64,000 nt of DNA from Salminus brasiliensis (GCF_030463535.1 NC_132878.1:26236425-26300424); one strand, 5' to 3'; counted from the stretch's first letter, positions 1-12,835 are shown. Notes: generated by a model not told the origin, from the sequence alone. Made by a program: numbers and translations.

Positions 1-2015
1 TGACACTTGTGTTCAAGTGCTGAAAACACAGACGCTGTGGTTCTCTTCCCCTCTTGCGCAACAGCAGTTCCGTTGACTGTAGATCACAACCACAGCAATA
101 ATGAACATGTGAGGAGAAGTAGGTGCTCAATAATGTGAGGAATATGCTCTTTCAAAGGGAGCCACAATAACTGGATGAAGAGGAGCCTGTTGTGAGGCAC
201 CTTGCAACCCATCCAGTGCCTGCGTCTGTGGTTGAAAGTGCTTTGTTTAAAACATCTACCCAAACGTCTACACATCCGATCTTAGCATTTCAATGACAGC
301 ATAACATCCTTACCCAGTAAAGTGGACGTGCTGGGTGCTGGTGAGGCTCTTAGGTTGGATCTTAGGCTACTGTCTTACCTGAGAGCCACAAAACACACAC
401 CAAAACTTCCATAATAAAATCATTACAACCCTTTCAACAGCCCTTTTAAACTTTGCTTGTAAAAAAGCTTTTCAAACAGACAGCAAGTCCATGTAACTGG
501 ATAAGGCAGCTAGGTGGAGTGGCTCACTTGTACACAGTGTCTTGCGTGTACCCATGCTGGGAAACACATTACGCATGAAAGGCCTCCTGTTCTGCAGAAA
601 GAAGAGTGTCTTGTATAAACACTTATCAGCAGAATCATTTAGCTGCTGCGCCCCATTGTGTCAGTGAGTGAACATCTAAGAGAGGTGAGGGTGCATTAGA
701 CAACGACTGAAAAACTGATCTAAGATCTGCACTGTTTGCTCTGAAAAGTGTTCTGCATGTTGCCAGGTTAACTTTTCATAAAGAACCATGTTTAATTCCT
801 GCTACACTAAATGGATTTGGTTTGTCTCTTACAGTAAAGGAGTAGGAAACAGTAACTGTTATGATATTGGAAGTTTAATTTTGATATTTTGACTATCTCT
901 CTTCACCAGAGCCAGGCCAAGGCGCACTAGAATTATGCGGCCGCTTAGGGCCCCAATGTCACCAGGGACCCGTAAGAGCACCAAGATATCATGATAAAAA
1001 TATTAATTTTAAAAATAACATTGAATAATAAAATGAAATCATATTACACAGGTAAAAGCGACTTTATATGAATTTATTTTCATAGTTGGCACACCAATAC
1101 TAGGTTAATCAGTTCCTGCTGTTGGCTGCTGCCACTGTTGGGCAAATGCAGATATTTTCCGCTTGGGTGGTTGAGAAAGGCCCGGGAGCTTCTGCGTATT
1201 GCACAATATCTCTCTCCTGGCAAATCGCTCCAATCTAATTGACAGAATGTCCTTATCAGTAGATTGCGGGGATGTCAAACACATGTCAAAAACATTTTCC
1301 GAATACATTGAAATAAAAGGCATAAACAGTTATGACAAAGCTCTTTTACAGGAAATGATGTCATTAGGTAAAGTGGTTTTATTGCCTTTGAATTGTGCAG
1401 AAAGTTGACAAAAGCCTCAGTGTCTATTCTTTTCACAAGCAGTTTGAGATTTGGCTCTAGGATTTGCTGGTATTTTGTGGTACTCCATTCTTCCCTCCAC
1501 CTGTGCTATATTGAGGGTATGCATGCTACATCATAGATGGTGGGGTTACTGTGGCTACGGCCACCAAGCAGCAAAAAGACAGACTGAGCGGCAGCGTTAG
1601 CACTCCGTGTGAATGCCGCTAACACAAAAACAGAAAGAGCTGTTCAGCAGAAATTCAGAGCACCATTTTTACAGACTGCTGAGAGTTAAAGAAAAAAGAA
1701 ACTAATGGATTGCTGAATTTCACATAAACGACTGGAATCCAGGCACCGAAATGTGTGGGGAAAAAACAAAGCCCACTGCAGTTGCGAATTTAGAAAGCTA
1801 GCAAACCTGGATGAGACTAAAGCCATTCACTCAACTTTGTGCTCTCAGATATGAGGCTTTATCATCTAAACGAATGTGATTTGAGCCTCGGTTAGCTGGA
1901 CGTTTCTGGCTACACACCAATGTCCATGGATCATTGGTTCTTTAGTTAGTTTAATTTGGATGGATCACTGTGGAGTTCAACTGCCTTTAACTTGAGCAGA
2001 TAGTCGCTTGTTTCA
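1..2015. other. Sequence 3' of glra4 with no recognised gene
   Basis: No exon with homology I recognise, no RNA gene and no complete mobile element seen. Open frames are short and stop-ridden. At 930-975 there is a GGGCCCC-containing stretch reminiscent of, but not convincingly the same as, the repeat at 11580 and 61660. Confidence 0.6.
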
Positions 2016-2019
2016 TTAC

Positions 2020-2235
2020 TGCTTTGGTTGTTTTTCCTAATAAATGCAGCCATGCTACAGAATGTTTAGCCACTCGGTCTGACTACAAGAGGCGTGTTCC
2101 AGCTAGAACGTGACATCAGTTCATACTCACCATTAAAAACGTCACTGGCAACAACACAACCCCAAAACAACGATAGATCCACCCCCATGCTTCACAGTTG
2201 GCAAGGTGTTCTTTTCATGAAATGCAGTTTCTTTT
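2020..2235 (-). mobile_element. Tc1-like transposase fragment, degenerate
   Basis: The minus strand reads GTGAAGCATGGGGGTGGATC and flanking codons matching the 'VKHGGGSI' block that precedes the second catalytic Asp region of Tc1/mariner transposases. Stops and frameshifts are present and no terminal repeats were found. An A-rich, C-interrupted run follows at 2265-2327. Confidence 0.6.
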
Positions 2236-2864
2236 TTTCCTCCGAATGTATCCCCGCAACACCCCCCCCCCCAAAAAAAAACAAAACAAAACAAAAACTA
2301 AAACAAAAAAAAAAACAAAAAAACATTTTAAGCTAATGCAAGGTTGGAGACCTTCTGAAAACAATAAATAAATATATTAATAAACAGGTTGTTTGTTATG
2401 AAAGACAGAGTAACATGCCTGTATGCAGAGAGCCATGGCAACTCAAAGACACATTTGTATGCTTAAGCGGTTCTTCACATTGGTGGAAAAATGTTTGTGG
2501 ACAGTTCTGTATAGCTCTCCCATTTTGCTTTGAGTGTAGTTAAGTAAGAGAGAGCTGCTCTTTTAGACATCAGGTCAACTGAGGCACTTGTGTATCAAGT
2601 CTCTGTGTGTGGTTTTAGAGAACCTTCTAACCCACACTTGCCCAGCTGCTGGCCATTCCCCAAGCTGCACAATCATGGATTGAGGTCATTTTAGCTGTGT
2701 GTCCGACGCAGCGCAGTTCAGTACAGTAGAAAAGCTGAGCATTTGGAGGAAAAGCCCAGAGGAACATCAGCGCCCCCTGGGGAAAAGCCACGGTGCCGCA
2801 GCTTCTCTGGACATGTTGATTAAGGATTAAGTGTGACATGTTGCCCCATTTACAGAAAGGATTG

Positions 2865-2921
2865 TATGTGTGTGTGTGTGTGTGTGTGTGTGACACAGAG
2901 AGAGAGAGAGACAGAGAGAGA
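2865..2921. repeat. (TG)n followed by (GA)n microsatellite
   Basis: A run of TG from about 2865 to 2892 is followed by AG-rich sequence to 2921. Confidence 0.9.
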
Positions 2922-3394
2922 CCTCCAGGCTTGGTCAGAGGTTATCTCTCCACAGCAGGACTTTAGAAGAGGGAAAGAGAGGGATGCTTATAAGAACAGA
3001 TTCTTATAAGACCAGGGGTTGGTGGCTTTGTACTGCAGTGCTGCTTTATTTTAGACACTGTAGGTCTGTTTTGTTTTTATTGGTAAATAATAGTAAATAA
3101 TATTTGTGCATCTGCTTTAATTGCATGCACAAACGTAAAAGAAATTGCACGAAATAGTAAGCGAGAGGTTCACTTTTTCTAGCCTGCACTGAGGATGTTT
3201 AGTCAATGTGCTTGATTAAAGATATAACAACTGTTTATCTGTAATTATGACTTGAATAGCGATTAAACATTTTATTAGAAATTATTGCAGATATAAAGTA
3301 AATTTCAAGCGGTAAACCCATTATGGACTTGAATGTCATGGCAATATTGGACTTCTTTGGAATTATTTATTTGAACCTTTTTTTTTTCTAAGTC

Positions 3395-3800
3395 AGAACG
3401 AGTGTGCAAGATGCATCTTTAATAGAACAAATGCAGCTCAGGAATGTACACAATCTTGGAGCCATAAAGCTCAAGTAAAGATGCCAGCTGACCACATGGA
3501 CAAAGAAATCTTTATCTAAAAAAAGAATTGTCCCACCACAAGAACCTGAAAGTGAGGCATTTAACCCAAAGAAAACAGCACAAACTGTTAAGCATGATGG
3601 TGGTAGCATCGTTCTCTGGGTCTGTTTTTGTGCACAAAGTGAATGGAAAAATGAAGCATTCTCCAGCATAACCTTAAACCATCAACTAGATGGTTGAAAC
3701 CTAAAAACTTACAACAGACCAGTGACCCAGTGTGTTTAAGATGTATGTAGAAAAAGCTCAACGCAATTGAGGCCCAACAACGCCATTACAACTGTAGACC
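3395..3800 (+). mobile_element. Tc1-like transposase fragment, degenerate
   Basis: The plus strand has AAACTGTTAAGCATGATGG and TGGTAGCATCGTTCTCTGGG, the same conserved transposase block seen at 2020-2235 but in the opposite direction and already interrupted. It is probably a second, independent insertion. Confidence 0.55.
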
Positions 3801-3818
3801 TTTAGAAAATAATCAAAA

Positions 3819-3819
3819 A

Positions 3820-3898
<79 letters not shown>
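3819..3898. repeat. (ATT)n-(AAT)n near-palindromic microsatellite
   Basis: About 14 copies of ATT (3821-3862) meet about 11 copies of ATA/AAT (3864-3897) head to head around TTC. The two halves are complementary and could fold into a long A/T hairpin. Confidence 0.9.
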
Positions 3899-4648
3899 GG
3901 TTTCTGTTCATTCACTTCTTCATCTTTTTAGGATTTTTGTTGTTTTCCCTCGCTGCTGGAAGCATGCTAATCTGATGAGGGAATGAGTCATTAGATTGTG
4001 CCGTCACATTCATGATTCATGACCAGTGTTTGTAGTGCTGGGGAACAGATGACTGACAGATTGATGTCAGAGAGTGTGTGTGTGTGTGTGTGAGTGTTTA
4101 AGTTGACAATGCATGTGCCTCTGTGTTTTTAAGGTCAGTGCTGTGTTTTGATGCCATTATAATGGAGAAGTATCCAGTTGTAAATGCAGACATATTTACC
4201 AAACCTGCTTTTAACTGTGAGCCAAAACTGATTTCACCATTTTATTGATTTATAATAAATTACACTGAAGAAAAAACAAGTGAATACTGTCAAAAGACGT
4301 CAAAGTCTTCTGAGAAATGTAAACCAACACAGCCGTTGATGTCATTTAGTTTCCCCACACATATTTATTGCGTGGTAAAACAAAACCCAGTGCAAATGTA
4401 ACCATTAACTGGTGCCTTCCTCCATGCCAATGTCACTCTCTGCTGATTGGTCAATCGACAGTTCTGTAAAGTGATTGTTTTAGTGTCAAGGGCATGTTTT
4501 TGTTTTTTTAATCTTATCAGAGTGAAGATTGGTAGACCTTTACCCAAGGACACACAGACTCAGCATTATCCACAAAAAGTGTTGTTGTGCAAGCCTAGAA
4601 AGTCTAGAACTTAAGGGGACACTTAAGTTTGATCTAAATGAAAAATAT

Positions 4649-4776
4649 AACCAAATATGCTTGCTTACTGTACACAGCAGTGCCCTACTATACCCTAGAT
4701 TAAGATTTCCAAGTTCGAATACAGAAAATGATGTATTTTGAAGTTGGTAGGACTGTTTGGAGGGCTACATTCACTG
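4649..4776 (+). repeat. Local direct duplication, copy A
   Basis: About 128 nt, from AACCAAATATGCTTGCTTAC to the GGAGGGCTACATTCACT end, recur at 5363-5489 with scattered substitutions. No coding content recognised. Confidence 0.8.
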
Positions 4777-5362
4777 TTAGAATCCATTTTTCTAGCTAGT
4801 AGCAATAGGGATTTTCAGTGGTTGATGAACAATGATGCCCAAAGAAAATCCTGAGAGACTGAACATCCTGAACCATCCTGGACATTTTTTAAGCTAAAAA
4901 CCTGGAAAAGTATGGAAATGAACACTGTAACAGTCACTTTAAGTGCACAGTAAGAGAGAGAATTGAGACATGAACAGTTATGTACGTGCATGTGGATAGC
5001 TCTGGGTTATAGCCTGTATGTTCTACCCTACTGTCACAGTACTTGATGGTGATGAGTGGCATGTAGGTGCTCCTGTGCCCAATAAATGGTTTCCGTTACA
5101 CTGCACTGACTGTCTCTTGACTGTTTTCCTCTATGGAGAATTGGGACAAGTAGCTACCCACCGCTCGCATCACTCCCCATTGGAGCATTCGTCTGTTGCC
5201 ACCAGACATTACAACACGCATTGGGAAAAGTATAGATGTTCTGTTGTCAAAGTAATATAGATTTAGAATGCCAATCTTCTAAGATTCTCAGTCCGCTTTA
5301 GAAAACCTAATTCTGACTTGTCAGTATTAGTAAAACCAAATAAGCCAAATAAGTGTCAGTAA

Positions 5363-5489
5363 AACCAAATAAGCTTGCTTACCTCATACAGCAGTGACCT
5401 GCTATACCCTAAATTAAGATTTCCTAGTTTAAATACAAAAAACAATGTATTTTGAAGTTAGGAGTACTGTTTGGAGGGCTACATCCACT
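5363..5489 (+). repeat. Local direct duplication, copy B
   Basis: Second copy of the 4649-4776 segment, same orientation, about 0.7 kb away. Shared blocks include AATGTATTTTGAAGTT-like and TGTTTGGAGGGCTACAT. Confidence 0.8.
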
Positions 5490-5936
5490 TATTTCCTAAA
5501 ATTAACATTACTGTGTTTGGATTTGTGTGATTTGTGGATGAATGCTGGGATGATGTGTCCTGGGCTTCATATACTCACTTTCATACACTTACCGAGCTGT
5601 AATGGTGTTACCAGAGTTTTTACTTCATTATGTATATAAAGTGTAGGCTGGAACAGTTGACTTTTTTTCATCATCAGAGAATAGTCCTGACTGATGGAGC
5701 ATCCACGGGCTGAGCAAAAGGATTTTGTGGATGGGTATGGGAATCATAAAGGGAGCTACCCGAATCCTACATGGGAGCCAAACAGAATGTTCAGTTCGGT
5801 CTGCTTGCACTCCTAGTGCAGTGGTTAAATCCTTGAGATGTTCAAGTCCCTTTCACATTACACAACCTATGTATTCGCACCCCGGTAGTATATTTTATTT
5901 TACATGCTTTCATTTTTAAAGAGGCCATATTCTACT

Positions 5937-5942
5937 TTTATT
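5937..5942 (-). terminator. Possible glra4 poly(A) signal
   Basis: The minus strand reads AATAAA here, about 560 nt after the glra4 stop. It is the first canonical hexamer I found downstream. No transcript evidence is available, so the 3' end is a guess. Confidence 0.35.
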
Positions 5943-6504
5943 TGCATTTCACTCCACATGTCCATTTCTAATGTTTGTGCACAAAAATCAGGTTTTCATA
6001 GTCACTTCCCAACTTTTATCCATTAGAATTGAAGAAGATGCTGTATTTGTTCATGTGCCTTTAAGACATGTGTATGTAAATTGTAAATCACTTCTGATTG
6101 TCTGCATTTTCATATGTTTTTAAAAGCAGCCCCGGCTGAAATGTGAAGCAAAAAAAAAAGAATAACACTAAGGATCATATGTTCATAAATATGTAAATGT
6201 GTTCATGGTTGTGAGATCACAAATATGATGAATTCAAAATGTAGGCTGTTTCTGCTTCCACATATGAATTGTATAAATTCAGAGGTGACCAGTGCAGCAT
6301 CTGCTACGATTTCAAGCTCTATTTTGTTATTCCATTATATGGCCCCTTTAAATGACCAGAAATGTCCCTACCTATACCCCACCGATTTTCTGTGGTATCC
6401 GTCTTCTTACGACATAAGGAGCTCGAAGCCACAACGACATAAGTCATGCAGTGTGAAAGGGGCTAATTGACACTGTCCAGTCCTTTGGTCAATGCGCCCC
6501 TCGT

Positions 6505-6786
6505 TCACAGGACTGCGTGGATGTCCTCATTGCGAAGTACCTTGTACGTGAGCCAATAGAAGACATTGAAGATCAGGAAACTGAGAGGGAAGACGGCTCG
6601 GGAGATTGTGTCAATGCGTTTGGCACGGTCGATGAAACGGCGACGGATCTCCAAGAGGCCGTGGCCAGGAGGCAGACTGGCAAACATGGCAGCTGTTTCA
6701 GAGATGGGTCCATCTCCAGAGAGGAAGGTGTCCAGACCATAACCAGGGAAGAAGAAATCTGGATTCTGCTGAGCCAGCTGTTCCTC
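6505..6786 (-). CDS. glra4: glra4 exon 9: intracellular loop, M4 and stop
   Basis: The exon starts after ttgcag with [17 protein letters not shown]. It covers a divergent M3-M4 loop, the basic pre-M4 motif [20 protein letters not shown] and M4 ([17 protein letters not shown]), and ends NEDIHAVL with TGA (complement of 6505-6507). There is no premature stop before M4, unlike the human gene. An intron of about 6.4 kb separates it from exon 8. Confidence 0.97.
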   Translation of the reverse strand, partial: EEQLAQQNPDFFFPGYGLDTFLSGDGPISETAAMFASLPPGHGLLEIRRRFIDRAKRIDTISRAVFPLSFLIFNVFYWLTYKVLRNEDIHAVL

Positions 6787-6864
6787 CTGCAAGATCAAAC
6801 AGAGAGGAAATGAGCAGCCTCACATAGGCTCAGTACAGTGCGGTTCTCAATACACATATTTTAA

Positions 6865-7015
6865 TTTGTATATTGTCCTAAGGAGTACATACACTGTATG
6901 TCCAAATTTTGGTGGACATCTATTCTAATGAATGTATTCAGCTACTTTAAGTTTTACCCATTGCTGACAGAGATGTGCAAATGCCCAATTTTGTCCATAT
7001 AGTGACATAAGTCAT
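6865..7015 (+). mobile_element. MITE fragment (fish 'cactatatgtcca' family)
   Basis: The stretch begins ACACTGTATGTCCAAATTTT and ends TTTTGTCCATATAGTGAC, inverted ends typical of a short Tc1-type non-autonomous element. Its internal segment CAGAGATGTGCAAATGC is shared with copies at 20690, 22200 and 10430. It lies in glra4 intron 8. Confidence 0.65.
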
Positions 7016-7302
7016 AAAAGTGCCTTGGGTGAAATTAACCTGGCTGATTGCAGTATGATGTGTAGCTCTGCATACCTCCATATGTTTCAATGACAAAACA
7101 GCCCATTTTAAGCCCATTTCTCTCTTTTAGCAGTGCAGCTCAGGGGTTAAACTGGATCATAGGAGTATCAGTTGATCTCAGCAGCAAACACTGAACTGTA
7201 ATTTGATGGAAATGTAAATAGTTTTGGGATAAAATATATGAACTGCACTTTTACTGTTAAAACATTAAACTTTTATTGTTCTAAAATCTTACCAAAGCAC
7301 TT

Positions 7303-7376
7303 AAGGTGCTTTGAGGAACCTTTAAGTAACTTGTTTCTTCTAAAAACAATTTCTTGAAGGTTCCTCAAAGCACCTT
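7303..7376. repeat. 20-bp perfect inverted repeat
   Basis: AAGGTGCTTTGAGGAACCTT (7303-7322) is followed after 34 nt by its exact reverse complement AAGGTTCCTCAAAGCACCTT (7357-7376). It is probably the remains of a small palindromic transposon; the motif family resembles the GGTTCTATATAGAACC element at 18540. Confidence 0.85.
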
Positions 7377-10169
7377 CAGAGGTTCCTCCACAGTTTCAAA
7401 TTGAAACCTCCAAATGTTCCTCAAGAACATTGAGGAGTGTACTGACACAAAATGGGTATCCAGGGGAAAAATCTGCTTTGCTTCTGCACTTAAGGAGCTT
7501 AATGATGGTGGCCTGAGACACGCTCGGTCTAGGAGAAGGGGGAAAGTCTACCAAATGAGTAGGCAAGTCTGGCTTGCCTCTGGTCTCCACTGCACATGTT
7601 CTGGTTGCAAATTTACCAAATTGGCGGACAGTTTAGGCAAAATTTCTATAGAACGGAAGAGCCCATGGCGTCCATGTTTTTTTGTAGTTGGGTGAAATTA
7701 CCTCAAATTTGACAAAGTAGTAGTACTTTTATTCAGTTGTGAAAAGTTCTGCAATTCTGTAGGGACAAAGGACTAGGCCAGATTCTCAGGCAAGCATTAA
7801 GCCAAATCTAAACTGCACTTTACCTACAGAGCAGCCTAGCTAAGCATAATTTTCTGTTAATGGTAGGTGGTAGATGTAAACTATACACTGGTACACTGTA
7901 TACTGTACACTGGTGACATGATAAAAAAATCAGGCACTGTTTTAGATCCAGCGAACGATATTACATAAGGAACATTGGAACATTTTAAGTTTGTCTTTTC
8001 ATTAACGTAATAAGATAAATCATGCTCCCCAATTTTGTTCCACACATTCGCTAAGATTCCCCATCACATATATGCCACTAGCGCTAAACCGGGTGAAGGT
8101 TAGCACCAACATTCGGAGGACATTAAGTGGAATTGTTTGGTTCATCCATTTGAAATGATGTTTAGTTGGAAGGTTTTAGATGATAGGATTTGAGCTACAT
8201 GGAGGAAGACTTCCTAAAAACATCCTCAAAACATTCCTGGAACATTGTGAGAACATAATAAAAGAAAGCTGGAGGCTAATGTTTTTCAGAGCTGTGAAGC
8301 AGAATAAGAGCAGCGCTGACATGGAAAAAGACTGGGTCGGAGATGCAGGCTGCAGGGTGTTGTTCTAATCACTGATCATAAACCTGCTGGCCATTTTTAT
8401 AATCATTCATTGTGGCATTGTGATGAGAAGCTGACACAGCATGACACATCAGCTGGGCATCTGCGTGTGGTGTACTGACTTTGCATATGTGTGTATGCTG
8501 TCTATGCAGAGTGTAGAGGCAAGTGTGAGTGTGCCATAGAGTCAGACTGACTGTACCAGAGCCTTGTACCCTGAGTCATGCCAGCCTTCATTGGCCTCTT
8601 TCATGAGTGACCTGGTTTTAACCAAAGGGCAGGTGTTATCTGGGTGCTTGTAATATTCAGCATCTGCTATGATGTCAGAGGAGCTAATTAGTGAAAAGGG
8701 GCAACTATAAACACAGCAAAACACAAGTAAGCATCAGTCTGCTAAAACTCTTGAACCTATGTTACATGGCAACTATGTAGCCTCCAAAAAAACACCACAT
8801 TAGCTTTTCGGTGACACATCCTAAACCGTCAAATGCGTTAAGAAAGCATTTATGAGAAAAGTGAAAGAGGTCAGAGTTCATGCTTATTTAGGTTAAGCTT
8901 CAGGATGAGGTGGGCATGTGTTTATGTGTGTGTACCCGTGCACAGGCGCTGCACTGGCGTTGTGTGTTCCTGCAGGACGTTGTGCTGCCCGTAACATCGT
9001 TGTTCTTGCTTTTCGTCTCGGCTCCCCCAAGCTGACCTGAAGCCTGAACACACACACACACACCTTTAGAAAGAAACAGCCATAACACATCATTTATTCA
9101 CACAGTAAAATGATTCTCTCACTCTTCTCTTCTCCACTCAAACTCTCCAGACACAACACACACACACACACGCAGAGCTCTAAAGCTCTGAATCGAGGTC
9201 ACTGTGTACCCCAACACACACACAGAACTGAGGATGACTCCTCGCTCTGCTGATGCATCAGCTGGTCTTTAGACTCTCAGAGGAGCAAAGGGAACCTCAT
9301 ATGTTCAAACACACACATGCACACAAACACACTACTGACAAAAGTGTGATCCTTAAGCGTTAAATTCCTGAAGGAATCTGAAAAGGGCCGATAAGCAAGC
9401 AGCTCATGCTTAAGATACTAGAAGTATCCTGAAAAAGAAAAGGCGAGAAGTTGTTTAAATATTATCAAACTGCAAACTGGACCCATCTGTCTTCTGAAAA
9501 GAGACTGTCTCAGCGCACTGCAGAGCTAATAACAGTAGCTTTCTGTATTTTAGCCTTTTTCAGATTAAGGCCTCCTATGTGGATGATAGTGAGTCCCACT
9601 GCAGCCTGTTGTTTATTTTACTTACTGGACCAGAACCAGAATCTTACCAGACACCTGTCCAGGCTCTATCACTGACCTGCACATACATGAGATGAGGTGC
9701 TGTTCTATAACATTGAACTCATTAAAGTGCAACTAAACTCAAAATAATGCATTTTTTATATAAAGTGATGGGAGCTCCCTTACACTTATTATTAATTGTT
9801 CATATACATTTATATTCTCATTACTTAATTAAATAATTGAATAAAAACAGTTTATAATACATTACTTAATCATTTAGATGGATATTTAATATACACTCTC
9901 TTCAGCTCTGTCACAATGACTAGAACACAAGGCTTTGGAGCTTGTATAAACTCTTGTAAAGGGCAAGGTATTTTCTATTGACTATGGCTGTGAGTGGCAG
10001 AGAAACTTCTTTGTGTGTCCTGGGTTCCAGATCCTGGGTTTAAAAGATAAGATAAGATAAGATAACACTGTACTGATCCTAAAGGAAATTGCAGAAAGAG
10101 TATGATCTATGAGACAACAAGCTATCTAAGTGAATTGCTCGAAACCACTGCTCAGTATAGCCAGCGACT

Positions 10170-10495
10170 GCCTGTTCTGTGAGGTGTTCCGCTTGAGCTA
10201 TGGGAACTGCCAAAATAGACCCCCCCCCCACGGCCATCAAAGCCGGACAACATGTTAATCGGACACTGATGACGCAGTCATACTGATAGATGCTATCCAA
10301 TAGTTTCTGCTTAAGTATTACACTTATGACCTTAGACATGGTGCCAACAGGTTTGTGTTGATCTGCTACCGAGAGTCGTATTCTATTGCCAATACTTCTC
10401 TTCATACACTAGACTGTGTGTGTGTGTGCATTTGCACATATGTGTCAACAATGGGTGCAACTTAAAGTAGCTAAATGCATTCTCTAGAACCAAAA
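10170..10495 (+). mobile_element. MITE copy related to 21815-22295
   Basis: Shares with 22130-22270 the order: a 'tgccaacaggtttgtgttgatctgc'-like block, ATTCTATTGCCAATACTT, TTTGCACATATGTGT and AATGGGTGCAACTTAAAGTA. Degenerate, with no clear ends. Confidence 0.55.
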
Positions 10496-10604
10496 CCTTT
10501 TGCAAGAAAAAAAGACAGATTTCTATCAGCTTTAAACTGTAAACACTGCAGTGTTTCTGATTGTCCAGACCTTGTATAGTTTTATCAATTGTCTTGTTAG
10601 TTTT

Positions 10605-10608
<4 letters not shown>

Positions 10609-10636
<28 letters not shown>

Positions 10637-10652
10637 AGTGAGTGAGTGAGTG
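10609..10652. repeat. (TG)n-(GAGT)n microsatellite
   Basis: TG repeats from 10609 to about 10635 pass into four GAGT units and then TG again. Confidence 0.85.
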
Positions 10653-11229
10653 TGTACTGGTGCATGAGACACAGACCTTGTTTCTACCCTGAGGAAAGTG
10701 TGTTCTCACTGGAATATGTTATTCAGCACAGTGTGTGTGATTGTGTGTGTAGCCACATATTGTGCACAGGTCAGTGCTTGGTGAGTAAGTGTGTATGAGA
10801 TCAGACAGTGTGTGCGGGTTCCTTTGCCCAATCATATGTGTGGGGGGACTCAATGTGTGTATGTGTCCATGCTTGCATGCATGTGCCTAACAAAGCTACA
10901 GTTGGCCAGGTAAAGCCAAAACCCAGTTCCTAAGCACCTGCTCAAGCACACACACACACACACACACACACACCAAGTGGGCCAATATGCCCTGCAGGAG
11001 GATGGAGGGATGATGCGTGGGGGAAGAGTGGATTATTTCTGCTTTCTGCCCTCTCAGGCTGTGCATCCTGACAGTCCCCAAGCGAAGTTCCCGGAATTCT
11101 TATCAACAGTTGCTAAACATTTCCACACAGTTCTGAAGTTTCTGTATTCCTGCATATTTTTGACCTGAAATGTGAGCAAAATCTTCACTTACGTCCTTAA
11201 ACTAGTTAAATAGAGCCCAATTAAACAAA

Positions 11230-12835
11230 TGAAACAAAAGCATTATACGTTCTATTAAATGAAAATGTTATTCAATCAGTCAGAAAAGGTATGTGAATAA
11301 GGGATAATTGGGATTTTCATAGAAGAGGATTAGGTGTGAGATAAGCAGGCCCTCTCATGTTTCAAGAACATACATTTGCGTCTTCACTATTTGGTTCTGA
11401 TCTTTACTGTCACACAGGTTAATGGAAGTGTGCCATGCCTAGAACAAAGGAGATTCCTGAGGAACTTAGAATAAGAGTTATTAAAGTTTACCAGACTGAA
11501 AAACAGACATTTCTAAAGGGTTTGGGCACCACTCAGTGACACCGTAGGAGTTAGGATGATTCAATCGGTCTGACAGGGACCTTAAAAATAATTGATTGTT
11601 TAATTGAGTATTTTGGATTTGTTAGAGTTGTGGGGCCCGGTGTGATATCTTTTTATGAGGTGTAAACTCCCTGGCAGCGCCCATGCCTCCACCAATCTGA
11701 GGCACTGCGAAGCAGATGATATACAAGGGAGTAAATTCAGCACCATTGTTAACTGTCTAACGAGTGGTCGCCCATCAAAAAAACACTCAAGCAATTGCAG
11801 CAAGCAATATTATAGGAAGTCACAAAGAACCTCAGGGTAACATCTAATTCTAATTCATCTAAATCTGAATTCAGCATTAGGCAAACACTGAACAGGAATG
11901 ATGCGCATGCCAGATCTGCTCTCCAGAAAGAACCCTGCTGCCCCTCTGGAGTTTGCTCAAGACCACATGGATAAGCCAGAAACCTATCCAGAAGCCTTCT
12001 GAATCCGAAATAGTACTTTAAATGAAAAAAAAACTAACAAACACTGCATTTGAACAAAAGAAGCTCATTTCAACTGTAAAGCATGGGGATGGCAGTTTCA
12101 TAGTTTGGGGCTACTTTTCTGCCTTGGGATTAAGAAGGCTTGCCATCATTGGGTATTTCACTAGCAAATTCTACTGGAGAATGCCATGGTACCTGCCAGT
12201 GGAATCCAGATGAATTGTGTTTATGTTTAATGTTTAGAGCCATACTATCTGCTCAGATTTAGTCATATGCTGCCAAAGTGATGGGGTGATGCTTCACAGT
12301 ACAGATAGATAATGACCCAAAACCTACAGCGAAAGCAACCCAAGAGCATCTTAATGCAAATAAAGTGAATGTTCTTAAAAGGCTGTTAAACGCTCACCTG
12401 ACCACAACCTAATTGAACAGCTTTTCGCTTACTGAACACCAAACTGTTCCACAAAACAAGCTGCAAACAACGGCTGCTGCAGTAAAGAGCTGACAAAACA
12501 TCTAGGGAGAGCATTTGGTGAAGTTCATAAGTTTCAGACTTTAGACAGCCATGGAATGCAATTATAATAATAATTTATTTGTATATAGTTATGTTAGTTT
12601 GTCTAATTACTTTTGAGCCTGTGAACATGGAGAGACTGTGTTAAAAATAATAGTTATAATAGTTCCTAAACCGTATGAATTGCATTCCTGTATTAGTTTT
12701 TTGTAAACCCCTTAAATTAAAGCTGAAAGTCTACACTTTAATCACATCCTGCTTAATTTAAAATCCATTGAGGTGGTTACAGAGGCAAAACTACATTTTG
12801 TCACTGTCCAAATACTTATGGACCTGACTGTATGC
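11230..12835 (+). mobile_element. Decayed Tc1-like transposon with nested insertion
   Basis: A transposase start ATGCCTAGAACAAAGGAGAT lies near 11434. Further on come SGRPSKK-like codons (about 11764), SRKNPAAPLEFAQDHMDKPE (about 11925-11985) and a VKHGDGSFIVWG block (about 12078), with many stops and frameshifts. The right end carries the known fish Tc1 terminal sequence (AAATACTTATGGACCTGACT near 12811). The left terminal repeat was not found. About 130 nt of unrelated repeat (11570-11700) interrupts the helix-turn-helix region. Confidence 0.75.
11570..11700 (+). repeat. Dispersed repeat, copy 1 (also at 61655)
   Basis: GTTAGAGTTGTGGGGCCC and CCCTGGCAGC are shared with 61655-61765 in the same order and spacing. 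Family unknown to me. It sits inside the Tc1 remnant, so it inserted later or was picked up by it. Confidence 0.7.

Noticed and set aside
6517-6813. 98-codon plus-strand frame
   Set aside because: Antisense shadow of glra4 exon 9.
11730-11755. RE1/NRSF silencer half-site (TTCAGCACCAT) in a neuronal gene
   Set aside because: Only the left half matches, and it lies in a Tc1 remnant; the second half is missing.
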